Source: a virus. From it: a DNA stretch of 31,917 nt. The translations under genes were made by a program, and so were the position numbers. The DNA lies in the IMG/VR virus record IMGVR_UViG_3300027736_000152, positions 1-31,917 of that record; one strand, 5' to 3'. The notes beneath the pieces are model-generated. The model saw nothing but the letters and a program-made list of their open reading frames with translations. It was not told the DNA's origin and ran no database searches. This document shows positions 6,991 through 14,539 of this stretch, piece after piece (positions within the stretch are counted from its first letter, which is position 1; every line of letters begins with the position of its first letter).

Positions 6991-8052
6991 ATGACTGAAG
7001 TTGCACCCGGCGGCGGACTGAATACATTCATCCCCACCTTCTCGCCCGCTACGGGCCAGATCCAGATTGAGTTCACCCGTTCGGTGAACAAGTTCCCTCT
7101 GACCCGCTACAGCCAGATCGTGCCTGTGCAGGCAATGGCGGGTTACTACCTCGCCATCGACGAGGAGGAGACTGCTCGCGTCGTGCAGACGCAGGATCAG
7201 TTGTGGATGCTCGGCGAAGATCGCCCGACTGGCATTAACAGCGACTTTGACTTCAAGTCGTTCGCTTGCGCTCGCTACCAGTCGTCGTTCCACATCCCGC
7301 AGGAGACTGCTCGTCAGGCTCAATGGGATATCGTGGCAAGCCATGCCCGCATCGCTGCTGCGAAGATGATGACTCATCGTGGCGTGCGACTGGCAACCAC
7401 GATCACGACCGTTGGCAGTTACGCTGCCGACTACAGCGGCGGCTCATACAGCGCATCTTCGGGCGTTGGCTACTACAACAACGCAACGAAGTTGATGAAC
7501 AGCGACCTTGCGGACTCTGGCGATCAGGTGCAGAAGTTGTTCCGCACCGCTGCCGAGAAGATTGTGCAGGCGACCAACGCTGCCGTCAGCCCAAGCGACA
7601 TCTGCGCGGTGATGAATCCCATCACCGCCCGAATCATCGCATCGACTGAAGGCGTGCGCGACTATGTGAAGAACTACCCCGCCGCGTTCAACTTCCTTCA
7701 GGGTGACGCGCAGTTTGCCACCTATGGCCTGCCGAGTCAGTTGTTCGGCGTGCAGGTGGTGGTCGATGACACCGTGCGCGTTACGAATCGCAAGGGTTCG
7801 ACCAAGGCGACCAGTTTCTTCTACGGTGATGCTTCGGCCCCCGCGATTGCGTTCGTCAGCCGTCCCGGCGGTCTTGTGGGCAATGAAGGCCCGTCCTTCA
7901 GCAGCCTCACGATCTTCGCATACGAAGACATGACCGTGGAGACTCTGGACGATCCGTGGAACCGTCGCGTCAAGGGCAGCGTGACCGACAACAGCGCAAC
8001 GGTGATGACCTCGCCTCTGTCGAGCCTGTATGTCGCCGACATCCTCACCTGA
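6991..8052 (+). CDS. Major capsid protein
   Basis: This 353-aa protein is the expected size for an HK97-fold capsid subunit lacking a long delta domain; here the scaffold is supplied by the separate upstream gene. It follows protease-scaffold and decoration genes and precedes the connector genes. Features include FTRSVNKFPLTRYSQIVPVQ near the N-terminus (E-loop/N-arm region), IVQATNAAVSPSDICAVMNPITAR and NFLQGDAQFATYGLPSQLFGVQVVVDDTVRV typical of the P- and A-domain strands, and FAYEDMTVETLDDPWNRRVKGSVTDN at the C-terminus. The N-terminus MTEVAPGGGLNTFIPTFS shares GGGLNTF with the protease-scaffold junction. The start is preceded by AAAAAGGAG. A hairpin terminator follows at 8075-8105. Confidence 0.88.
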   Translation: MTEVAPGGGLNTFIPTFSPATGQIQIEFTRSVNKFPLTRYSQIVPVQAMAGYYLAIDEEETARVVQTQDQLWMLGEDRPTGINSDFDFKSFACARYQSSFHIPQETARQAQWDIVASHARIAAAKMMTHRGVRLATTITTVGSYAADYSGGSYSASSGVGYYNNATKLMNSDLADSGDQVQKLFRTAAEKIVQATNAAVSPSDICAVMNPITARIIASTEGVRDYVKNYPAAFNFLQGDAQFATYGLPSQLFGVQVVVDDTVRVTNRKGSTKATSFFYGDASAPAIAFVSRPGGLVGNEGPSFSSLTIFAYEDMTVETLDDPWNRRVKGSVTDNSATVMTSPLSSLYVADILT

Positions 8053-8074
8053 TCGGCTCTGACTCTGCAACTTC

Positions 8075-8105
8075 AGGGCCGCTCCGCTAACTCCGGGGCG
8101 GCCCT
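8075..8105 (+). terminator. Hairpin after the capsid gene (probable terminator or attenuator)
   Basis: AGGGCCGCTCC (8075-8085) pairs with GGGGCGGCCCT (8095-8105) to give an 11-bp stem with one G-T pair and a 9-nt loop. Only a short ATTT follows, so termination may be partial. Placement after the capsid gene would let capsid mRNA accumulate above the downstream tail genes. Confidence 0.6.
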
Positions 8106-8125
8106 ATTTCATGGAGGACTGACCT

Positions 8126-8617
8126 ATGGCAATGGCGCAACTGCTCTCCAACACGCTCTTCATCCGTTACGCAGACGAGCGACTGCTGAAGGAACTGGCT
8201 ACCGACACCAACGCAGACGGAACAATCTCGTCGTCCGACATCATCACGGAAGCCCTGCTCCGAGGAGGCGAGGAGGTGGCTAGCGCGGCTACTCGGTCGA
8301 ACGCCTACACGGTCGCGGAACTAGAGGCTCTGGCTACGGACGGCAACGCGCTAGTGCGCGGGCTGGTGGCCGATCTGGCTCTGTGCTTCCTGTTTGAGCG
8401 TCGCGGCGGCGATGTGCCAGAGTCCGTCAAGGCCAAGGCTAATAGGGCGCAGGAGGCTCTAGGATCGCTCCGGGACGGCAAGCGGGTGTTTGCCGTTGAT
8501 GCCAACCGAGGGGCTGGGACGGCCTCTGTGTCGGTCATATCGGCTACCACGCGAGGTAGCCTGCACATGGCCTCCGATGACTCGTTCTACCCGCCCCGGC
8601 GCACGCAGGCGTACTAA
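8126..8617 (+). CDS. Head-tail connector protein (Mu gp36 / DUF1320-like)
   Basis: This 163-aa protein sits directly after the capsid gene. The N-terminal half follows the gp36 pattern: a short FIRYADERLLKELATD segment, then DIITEALLRGGEEVASAA, then a helical ALVRGLVADLALCFLFERRG. Members of this family act as adaptors at the portal-tail joint. The C-terminal 50 residues (FAVDANRGAGTASVSVISATTRG...) are extended and probably beta. It starts with ATG after TGGAGGACTGACCT, and its TAA stop overlaps the next start (TAATG). The family call is based on pattern and gene order. Confidence 0.68.
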   Translation: MAMAQLLSNTLFIRYADERLLKELATDTNADGTISSSDIITEALLRGGEEVASAATRSNAYTVAELEALATDGNALVRGLVADLALCFLFERRGGDVPESVKAKANRAQEALGSLRDGKRVFAVDANRGAGTASVSVISATTRGSLHMASDDSFYPPRRTQAY

Positions 8618-9147
8618 TGGATCTAGGGCGCGAACTAGTCCGGCGGCTAGGCAGCAGGGGGGCCAATGTGGCCCTTGTGTTGGTCAAGCAGGCCAAGCAG
8701 CGCATCCGCACGCGAGGCGCGGATGTGGGCGGCTACGCTCGCCTGTGGGCCGACACGGCCACCATCAAGGTCTGGAAGGGCCGGGGCAAGAACCGGAAGC
8801 AGGTCGATCTGCCCCACTATCGGGCTGGCGGAGTGCCGCTGGCCGACACGGGCAACCTGCTTCAGAGCCTGAACGGGACGATTCAGGAGATCCCGAACGG
8901 CGTGCGGCTGTTCCTGCGCGGCCCGCTCTACGCGGTGTTCCAGCACCACGGCTTCAAGACGAGCGGCGGCAACTTCATCCCGTTCACCCGTGGTGCTGTC
9001 CGGCGCGATCCGAAGGCCATGAAGGCCAAGGAGTATCTGTACGCGAAGCACGGCGTGACCGTCCCGGCTCGCCCTATCTTCGCCGTGCCACCGACCGCGA
9101 AGGCCGAGTTGGCTCGCGCTATCGCTCGCGCTCTGGGTGCGCGTTAG
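8617..9147 (+). CDS. Tail completion / virion morphogenesis protein (Mu gpG-like)
   Basis: This 176-aa protein resembles the phage virion morphogenesis family (Phage_tail_S / Mu gpG). It contains the characteristic PLADTGNLLQSLNGTI, then GVRLFLRGPLYAVFQHHGF, and PARPIFAVPPTAKAEL near the C-terminus (the usual ARP-F motif before a final helix). Such proteins cap or connect the tail to the head during assembly. The N-terminus is basic and helical. It is translationally coupled to the connector gene and is followed by the probable tail tube gene, consistent with a neck protein. Confidence 0.75.
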   Translation: MDLGRELVRRLGSRGANVALVLVKQAKQRIRTRGADVGGYARLWADTATIKVWKGRGKNRKQVDLPHYRAGGVPLADTGNLLQSLNGTIQEIPNGVRLFLRGPLYAVFQHHGFKTSGGNFIPFTRGAVRRDPKAMKAKEYLYAKHGVTVPARPIFAVPPTAKAELARAIARALGAR

Positions 9148-9168
9148 AATCAAACAGGAGGAATCCTA

Positions 9169-9642
9169 ATGGCAACACCAGTCATCGAAGTAGTCGGCCC
9201 CCACACCATTTCCGTCGGCGGCGTTGTTTTGGGCCGTGGCGATAACGACGATCTGTTTCGGATCGAAGTCGAGTACGCATATACCGATGTGTTCACCAAT
9301 GAAAGCGGCACGATGCCCGCTGCGGCGATTCGCACGGGTACGAAGGCGCAGGTGTACTTCTCGCTGGTGTCGATCAGTCGATCTGACATTTCAACAGCCG
9401 TGGAGGCCACCGACGGCGGACAGTCCACTAGCGGCTACGCATGGGCGAAAGTCGGAACCGATGCCCAGAGCAGTACCGTCGCCATTGTGCTGACTGGCGC
9501 AAAGACCATCACGGTGTCCCGCGCTCGGCTGATTTCGATGAAGCAGCAGGACTTCGGCAACAAGGCCAGCCGCGTTGTGTTCCACTACGAAGCCCTGCCC
9601 AATCCGTCCTCGCTTGATTCGGCTATCTTCACAGTCGCATGA
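9169..9642 (+). CDS. Probable major tail (tube) protein
   Basis: This 157-aa beta-rich protein lies between the neck gene and the chaperone frames, the position of the tail tube gene in siphophages. VGPHTISVGGVVLGRGDNDD, then EVEYAYTDVFTNESGTMPAAAIRTGTKAQVYFSL resembles the tube pattern in which ligand-like strands precede an I-x-TG-x4-V strand. A good AGGAGG Shine-Dalgarno lies 7 nt before ATG, stronger than most neighbours, as expected for an abundant structural protein. Its stop overlaps the chaperone start. No signature is definitive; it could be another beta-rich tail protein. Confidence 0.62.
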   Translation: MATPVIEVVGPHTISVGGVVLGRGDNDDLFRIEVEYAYTDVFTNESGTMPAAAIRTGTKAQVYFSLVSISRSDISTAVEATDGGQSTSGYAWAKVGTDAQSSTVAIVLTGAKTITVSRARLISMKQQDFGNKASRVVFHYEALPNPSSLDSAIFTVA

Positions 9643-9896
9643 GCAACGAAACCCAATTCATCTCCGAGTACCCGGTCGGCGACAAGGCGTTCAAGATCGA
9701 CGCGCTGCTGGTTCTGTCCGAACTCACCCTTGCGGGTGCAACGGACAATCCCACATCCGATCAACTCATCAAGGCCGTCAAGGCTGCGGTGCGTCCTGTC
9801 TCTGATGCAGAAGCGATGACCAACGCCGAAGCCCACGCGCTCGCGCTGCGAGTGATGATGAGTCTGAAGCAATTGGGAAACGCTGGCGCACCGTAG
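9639..9896 (+). CDS. Tail assembly chaperone, short (G-like) form
   Basis: This 85-aa helical protein starts by ATGA overlap with the tail tube gene. In lambda-like phages, the short G protein and its frameshifted G-T extension both coat the tape measure and recruit tube subunits. Here the ORF contains FKIDALLVLSELTLAG and AEAHALALRVMMSLKQLGN, and ends AGAP at a TAG stop at 9894-9896. The stop lies just after GGGAAAC (9875-9881) and within a stem. Only a few residues are added after the slip site before this stop, as in other chaperone pairs. Confidence 0.78.
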   Translation: MSNETQFISEYPVGDKAFKIDALLVLSELTLAGATDNPTSDQLIKAVKAAVRPVSDAEAMTNAEAHALALRVMMSLKQLGNAGAP

Positions 9897-10144
9897 CGAT
9901 CTTCGCCGCTGTCTACGGTGTGACCCCTTGGCAGTTGCCACCAGAGGTGGCGTTGGGCCTGATGATGAATCTCGGCCTTGCGAATGCTTGGAAGTCCGTA
10001 CCCGTTGTGCAGGGTGTGGGCCTAGCGTTCGGAGGCAAGGATGCCATCAGCGGCTTCATGCCGACGCTGTTTGGTCGAACCGCTAGCGTTCGGGAACAGA
10101 TTGCGGCATCATTTGGCGAGATGAGGAGAAGCCATGACCGTTAG
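9639..10144 (+). CDS. Tail assembly chaperone, long (G-T-like) form by -1 frameshift
   Basis: A -1 shift on GGGAAAC at 9875-9881 joins residues 1-81 of the short form to 87 residues of the -1 frame read from 9881 (RWRTVAIFAAVYGVTPWQLP onward), giving 168 aa. The -1 frame is open across the junction and ends at a TAG at 10142-10144, 11 nt inside the next gene. The extension is helical (EVALGLMMNLGLANAWKSV) and ends basic (EMRRSHDR). By analogy with lambda G-T the extension would bind tail tube subunits. The frameshift is inferred from sequence alone, but heptamer, spacing and stem all fit. Confidence 0.8.
9875..9920 (+). promoter_or_regulatory. Programmed -1 ribosomal frameshift signal
   Basis: The slippery heptamer G-GGA-AAC (9875-9881) is in the exact zero-frame phase and fits X-XXY-YYZ; lambda uses GGGAAAG. 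After a 7-nt spacer (9882-9888), CACCGTAG (9889-9896) pairs perfectly with CTACGGTG (9913-9920), an 8-bp stem with a 16-nt loop that can fold further (CGA/TCG). The zero-frame stop codon is buried in the left arm. Confidence 0.85.
9920..10144 (+). CDS. Chaperone C-terminal (T-like) frame, expressed via frameshift
   Basis: This is the -1 frame half of the chaperone pair. A GTG at 9920 could formally start a 74-aa protein, but no Shine-Dalgarno precedes it; the GTG lies in the right arm of the frameshift stem. The frame is continuous upstream to the slip site, so I read it as the extension of the long form rather than an independent gene. It overlaps the following ATG at 10134. Confidence 0.6.
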   Translation: MTPWQLPPEVALGLMMNLGLANAWKSVPVVQGVGLAFGGKDAISGFMPTLFGRTASVREQIAASFGEMRRSHDR

Positions 10145-11411
10145 TTTTTCAACCCTGTATGCCCGCATCGGCAAGTTGATGGGCATCGCCAAAGCGCAGA
10201 TTGATGCCCGCTCCGCGCTGCAAGACCGCGTGAAGGGGACGGGATCATTTTCAGGCTCGGGCCTCGACGGTCAGTACGACGCATCGACGCGGTACATGAT
10301 TTCCGGCGTGCTGGATTACTTCCTGAACCTGACCCGGACTGCAGACACCAGCATCACGAACTCCATCGGCGGCGCGACCAAGACCGTGACAGAGATGGTG
10401 ACGGCTGACAATGGCAACATTCCCAAGAGCGCGATCCCGGCGTTCAAGGAACTGAACCGCCAGATGCGAGCGGCTAGCACCACGCTCTATCAGAATGTGG
10501 TGACGCAGGGCAGCGTGTCCTACGCGGCTGCAAATGTCGGCACGGGCAAGATCATTCTCCACGGCACTCCTTCGCAGATGTCGCCGACCGAAACAATCAC
10601 CTTTCAATGCATCAGCGATACCACGACCGGGGCGACGGCTGGCCGCGAGGTGTTCCAGATCACGGGCGGGCTGCGAGTTCCGGATGTTACCTCCAATCTT
10701 TGGCCGGGTGGTAGCGGCGCGAACTTCACGCTTGCAAGCAGCGACTACAACGACTCAAAGAACACGCTGACCAATGGAGGCTTCGACACCTTCACGGGTG
10801 GCGTGCCGGACGGTTGGACGGTCACGGGTTCGTCTGCGCTGTCTCAACTCTCGACAGGCACATTCCGCAATGGGTCGGCATTGCAGTTCAGCGGAGCGGT
10901 TGCAGCAACGGCGGTGCAGACGAGCGCACAAGTTGTGCTTGGCCCCGGCAAGCGCATCGTGTTTGGGTTCTGGGCGAAGAAGATCAGCGGCACATCTACA
11001 CGCGACATTGCGATGGCTTTGGCTACGCCAACTGGCGATCTCATCGAACAGGATGCCGCAGCGTTGACCACATCATGGGCGTTGAATGTGTTCTCATACA
11101 CCATGCCCTTTGATGCTCCGGCAACCACGGTCACCGTGGAGTTGCGATTCGATCAGGATGTGGGCTGCGTCAAGGCCATTGACTGCGCGTTCGTGTTTGT
11201 GCCTCCGCAGGCTGGCACGAACGGCCAGTTCATCCAGATCATCGGCGGCGCGACCGACTGGCGCATCGGCGACTACGCGACCGTGGCGATCTCCAACAAC
11301 TACCAATCGAATGTGCTGACCTACACCGAGAGGTTCTTTGCTCCGTTCGCCAACGGGATCGAACTGCCGACCGCATCGCCGGGAAGCATCACAAACAGCG
11401 TCATCCCGTGA
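10134..11411 (+). CDS. Tail-locus structural protein with jelly-roll (CBM-like) domain, paralogue A
   Basis: This 425-aa protein begins with an amphipathic helix-like FSTLYARIGKLMGIAK and has a helical N-terminal half to about residue 160. Residues about 215-360 look like a carbohydrate-binding jelly roll: LTNGGFDTFTGGVPDGWTVT is the classic N-G-x-F-E...P-x-W-T start of CBM4/9-type domains, followed by alternating beta strands. The end, ATDWRIGDYATVAIS, matches ATDWAAGDSATIAAVS in the protein at 18439-19794. LWPGGSG and the N-terminal helix are also shared, so the two are paralogues. It lies between the chaperone and the tape measure, where siphophages usually have none. It may be a tail-side decoration or adhesion protein; glycan binding is inferred, not shown. 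Confidence 0.62.
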   Translation: MTVSFSTLYARIGKLMGIAKAQIDARSALQDRVKGTGSFSGSGLDGQYDASTRYMISGVLDYFLNLTRTADTSITNSIGGATKTVTEMVTADNGNIPKSAIPAFKELNRQMRAASTTLYQNVVTQGSVSYAAANVGTGKIILHGTPSQMSPTETITFQCISDTTTGATAGREVFQITGGLRVPDVTSNLWPGGSGANFTLASSDYNDSKNTLTNGGFDTFTGGVPDGWTVTGSSALSQLSTGTFRNGSALQFSGAVAATAVQTSAQVVLGPGKRIVFGFWAKKISGTSTRDIAMALATPTGDLIEQDAAALTTSWALNVFSYTMPFDAPATTVTVELRFDQDVGCVKAIDCAFVFVPPQAGTNGQFIQIIGGATDWRIGDYATVAISNNYQSNVLTYTERFFAPFANGIELPTASPGSITNSVIP

Positions 11412-11869
11412 GCGACATAACCGCCACAACCACGCTCGGCGATTTCTTCTCTGCGATTGCGGGACGCATTGCATCGCAACTGTCCCTTGCCGGGAATCGA
11501 GTGTTCGTGGTGGACAAGTTGCGGCTACAGGATTCGGCTGTTCCGAACATCCAAATCGAACCCGTGAGCCTGACGGCTCTCGGCGATATGAGCGGCCTGA
11601 ACGGCTCCGCTATTGAGTACCGCGTGCATGCCGTGGTCAAGGTCGAGTACGACTTCGCCAAGCGCATGACCGAAAGCCTCGTAGACAACAAGAGCGCGTT
11701 CTTGACTGCCAACGCGGCTGCGGCTGCGCTCAAGGGCTATGTGCCGAACACGGGCAGCAGCGAGCAAGTGTGGATGAAACTGGATGCAGGCACGCACGAT
11801 GACATGACCGGGCTTGTGAGTGCGTCCGCGACGATGCGTTCATTCGTGAGGATCATGGCCGATGGCTGA
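11408..11869 (+). CDS. Small tail protein, possible tail terminator
   Basis: This 153-aa protein begins with helix LGDFFSAIAGRIASQLS and then has alternating strands (NIQIEPVSLTALGD, AIEYRVHAVVKVEYDF), a helix (AKRMTESLVDNKSAFL), and further strands. The alpha/beta order and size are compatible with tail terminator proteins, which cap the tube and fix its length. However, that gene usually precedes the tube gene, so the assignment is weak. GTG start overlaps the preceding stop (GTGA), and its end overlaps the tape measure start by 8 nt. If not a terminator it is an unassigned tail component. Confidence 0.4.
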   Translation: MSDITATTTLGDFFSAIAGRIASQLSLAGNRVFVVDKLRLQDSAVPNIQIEPVSLTALGDMSGLNGSAIEYRVHAVVKVEYDFAKRMTESLVDNKSAFLTANAAAAALKGYVPNTGSSEQVWMKLDAGTHDDMTGLVSASATMRSFVRIMADG

Positions 11870-12794
11870 CGAATCTCTAGGACACATTGACCTCCGCATG
11901 GTCACTAGCGGCTTGACTAGCGGGGCTGTCGGTGGCGGTGCGGCAGGTGGTGGCGGTCAGAACACCGTGTCATCAATCACGCAGGCCATGTCGAAGATGT
12001 CATCCGCGCTGGATGTCATTCGCATGGGCACGCGAGGTGCAGGCGTTGGCGAGATTGCCAGTTCCGGACTTGGCATGGCGGCAGGTGCAGGCGTTGGCGG
12101 TGCGGCGATGGCTGGCGTGGCTGTTGGATTGGGAGTGGTTGCTGCGGCGGCTCTTGCCATCAAGGCTGGGGTGTCTGCCATTCAGGGACGAATCTCTGAA
12201 CTGGCTCGCGTGAACGCAGGCATGGCGCAGCAGGAGGCGTTGAATCAGATCGCAGACATCCGCAGGGACATGGCAGAGGCCCGAGTTCTTGGCCCGCTAT
12301 ACGCGAAGGTATCGGAGATCATGCGTTCGCTGAAGGACGCAATTCAGCCGTTCTTGGTTCTGTTCAAGGGATTGTTCACGGCCATCATCATTCCGATCCT
12401 CAATGCCTTGGTGGTACGACTCAATGAGTTGGCAAAGTACATCCCGCAAGTATTGAAGTTCATCATTACCATTTTCCAGACCCTTGCATTCACGGCCAAT
12501 CTGTTCTCCGTGTTCGTGGCAGGGTTGGCGCAGTCATTCACGAATCTGTCAGGCCCGCTCACGGGCTTCTCGCAGGGACTGTCCAACATTGGCTTCAACA
12601 TGCTGACGATTGTCGGTGCGCTCGGACAGATTTTGAACTCCTTGAACAATCAGCAGCAGGCGCAGAACCCCAACCAATGGGCGATCAACACGCTGAATGC
12701 TTTGTCTAGCGGCGGCGCGGCCACTCCTGCGCTCGTCCCGGCTGGCCCGACCATGCCGGGATACAACCCAACCAAGCCGAAGGTGACTCCATGA
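11862..12794 (+). CDS. Short tape measure protein
   Basis: This 310-aa protein has the composition of a tape measure: a Gly/Ala-rich start (GAVGGGAAGGGG), a long helical body and three hydrophobic stretches, roughly residues 78-106 (Ala/Gly/Val rich), 161-185 (PFLVLFKGLFTAIIIPILN) and 198-224 (LKFIITIFQTLAF onward). The end is Pro/Ala-rich. Tape measures set tail length at about 0.15 nm per residue, so if this is the entire ruler the tail would be about 45 nm, much shorter than lambda. It is located between the chaperone region and the distal tail genes as expected. No lytic transglycosylase or peptidase domain is visible. The stop overlaps the next ATG. Confidence 0.7.
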   Translation: MADESLGHIDLRMVTSGLTSGAVGGGAAGGGGQNTVSSITQAMSKMSSALDVIRMGTRGAGVGEIASSGLGMAAGAGVGGAAMAGVAVGLGVVAAAALAIKAGVSAIQGRISELARVNAGMAQQEALNQIADIRRDMAEARVLGPLYAKVSEIMRSLKDAIQPFLVLFKGLFTAIIIPILNALVVRLNELAKYIPQVLKFIITIFQTLAFTANLFSVFVAGLAQSFTNLSGPLTGFSQGLSNIGFNMLTIVGALGQILNSLNNQQQAQNPNQWAINTLNALSSGGAATPALVPAGPTMPGYNPTKPKVTP

Positions 12795-14539
12795 TTTTGA
12801 CCTATGTGGTTGGAGCGACGACCTACACAGTCAACAATGTGAAGTTGACGCGATTCTCTACCGAGAATCTGTACGAGGGCGATGCGTTCAACCGAACCGG
12901 ACGCAAGCACACGATTGAAGGCACGGGCCTGATTCTCGGGACAAGCGATCCATTCACGGGAACTATCGCCGACATTAGACAGGGCTTAAACCGTCCTCGC
13001 GGCACGCTGTCGCTGAAGTTTGATGATGGAAGCACCGTCGCACTTGCATCGTCATCGGACTCGGGAACCGCAACGGCTGACACGCGCAACGGCCCGCTCC
13101 CGAGCGTGACGGTCAGCGAGATCATCGGCGGCAACAATAGGAACGCGATCATCGTCGGGTTCTCCTACACCTTCTTCAACTGCGGCGACACGCGAGTGCA
13201 GCGGTTTGAGATGATCGTAACGCAGTCGATTGACGAGGCCGGGTTCATCACGATGAGCCGTTCGGGCACGCTGTCCGTATCGCGCAAGACGGGTGCATCG
13301 ACAGTTCCACTCAATACGCCGGACACAATCATCACGGGGCCAGCGCAGGCAACATCGACGGGCAACAGCCCTGACCTATACCGCCGACTGGTTGCGGGAA
13401 CGCCAGCACCGGGATTCCGTCGCATCAAGCAGGAGTTCACACTAGACGCAAGCCTGCATCATCTCACCTTTGCCATTGATGATCACTTGGTGCTGCGCGA
13501 TCTGAAGTACCCGGTGATGATGGGCGATGCCTCGTTCGACTACCAGCGCAGCATCGACAATCCGCTAGGAACAAAGACCTTCAAGGCCACCTTTGAGGGC
13601 GAGCCAAACACGCCACCGCAGCAGTTGCTGGCGATTGCATACGAGGCCGCACAGTCACGCATCGACTTCACAAACGACTTTGTCCAGTCGATCACGGTGC
13701 GAGAGCCGAGTATCTACTCGCGCAACAAGATTGAACTAGAGGTGACGGCAAAGGGACAGGGTTCTGACAAGGTTGACCCTGCGGTGATGAAGCAAATCTT
13801 CAGCGCACCGCATACAGGTGGCACGACAAAGTATGTAAACGCCTACCCGCAGCGTGGCGTATATCTAGAGAGCAACACTTTCCTAGAGTGGGATCCCTGC
13901 AACGCTCCAACATTGGTGCAGGATGTCATCCCGAACCCCGAGGATGCCACCACAGGCACAACAATCACGGTCACGGATGAGAGCAAGGATGCTCCGGTAG
14001 GCAACCCGGAAGATCCCAAGACCACGCCAGTCGCTCCGGACGCGGGCATGCCGCAGACAGCCAACGCCATCAAGCACTTTGAGTCTTCGCAGACCTACGA
14101 GATCGCCGATACGGGCATGGCGTATCTGGAATCGACCGGAGGCGCGTTCCAGTATCCGATCCAAGTCCGCACGCCCGTGGTGATGATCACGCAGACCGTG
14201 CGGATGGTGACGACGAGTTCTTCGCAGCCGATCCCGTGGCCGGAGATCAACGACGCATTCATCGTGAAGGCCCAGACCATCGCGGTAAACAATGCGCCCA
14301 TCGACGCTACGGGCAAGCCAACCTACGCCATCGTGGCTACGCGCACGATTCAAGCGCAGGCAGCGAACAGCCCGAACACCGTCCGCAGGACGGGCGGAGA
14401 CGAACTCGGCGGGCCTCCGCGACTGGTGTACGCTCCCACGAGTATTGGGCAGGCACGCGACCCGTACAGCAAGGACAATCAAATCAACACCCAGCAGGTT
14501 GATACGAGCGGCACATCGAAGCAGATGGACTTCATCTAA
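12791..14539 (+). CDS. Distal tail structural protein
   Basis: This 582-aa, largely beta-rich protein directly follows the tape measure, where siphophages encode distal tail/baseplate proteins. I recognise no specific family. The N-terminal part opens with MILTYVVGATTYTVNNVKL, then strands with FNRTGRKHTIEGTGLI reminiscent of tube-like domains. A Pro/Thr-rich linker (PNPEDATTGTTITVTDESKD, near residues 384-403) splits the protein, and a second beta domain follows (about 430-520). The C-terminus is polar and ends KQMDFI. It is joined by ATGA and TAATG overlaps to neighbours, implying equimolar production with the tail-tip proteins. Confidence 0.55.
   Translation: MILTYVVGATTYTVNNVKLTRFSTENLYEGDAFNRTGRKHTIEGTGLILGTSDPFTGTIADIRQGLNRPRGTLSLKFDDGSTVALASSSDSGTATADTRNGPLPSVTVSEIIGGNNRNAIIVGFSYTFFNCGDTRVQRFEMIVTQSIDEAGFITMSRSGTLSVSRKTGASTVPLNTPDTIITGPAQATSTGNSPDLYRRLVAGTPAPGFRRIKQEFTLDASLHHLTFAIDDHLVLRDLKYPVMMGDASFDYQRSIDNPLGTKTFKATFEGEPNTPPQQLLAIAYEAAQSRIDFTNDFVQSITVREPSIYSRNKIELEVTAKGQGSDKVDPAVMKQIFSAPHTGGTTKYVNAYPQRGVYLESNTFLEWDPCNAPTLVQDVIPNPEDATTGTTITVTDESKDAPVGNPEDPKTTPVAPDAGMPQTANAIKHFESSQTYEIADTGMAYLESTGGAFQYPIQVRTPVVMITQTVRMVTTSSSQPIPWPEINDAFIVKAQTIAVNNAPIDATGKPTYAIVATRTIQAQAANSPNTVRRTGGDELGGPPRLVYAPTSIGQARDPYSKDNQINTQQVDTSGTSKQMDFI

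Noticed and set aside
8490-9245. Rightward ORF (251 aa) overlapping the connector and gpG-like genes
   Set aside because: Arg/Gly/Pro-rich out-of-frame shadow; the gpG-like frame has family motifs and a coupled start.
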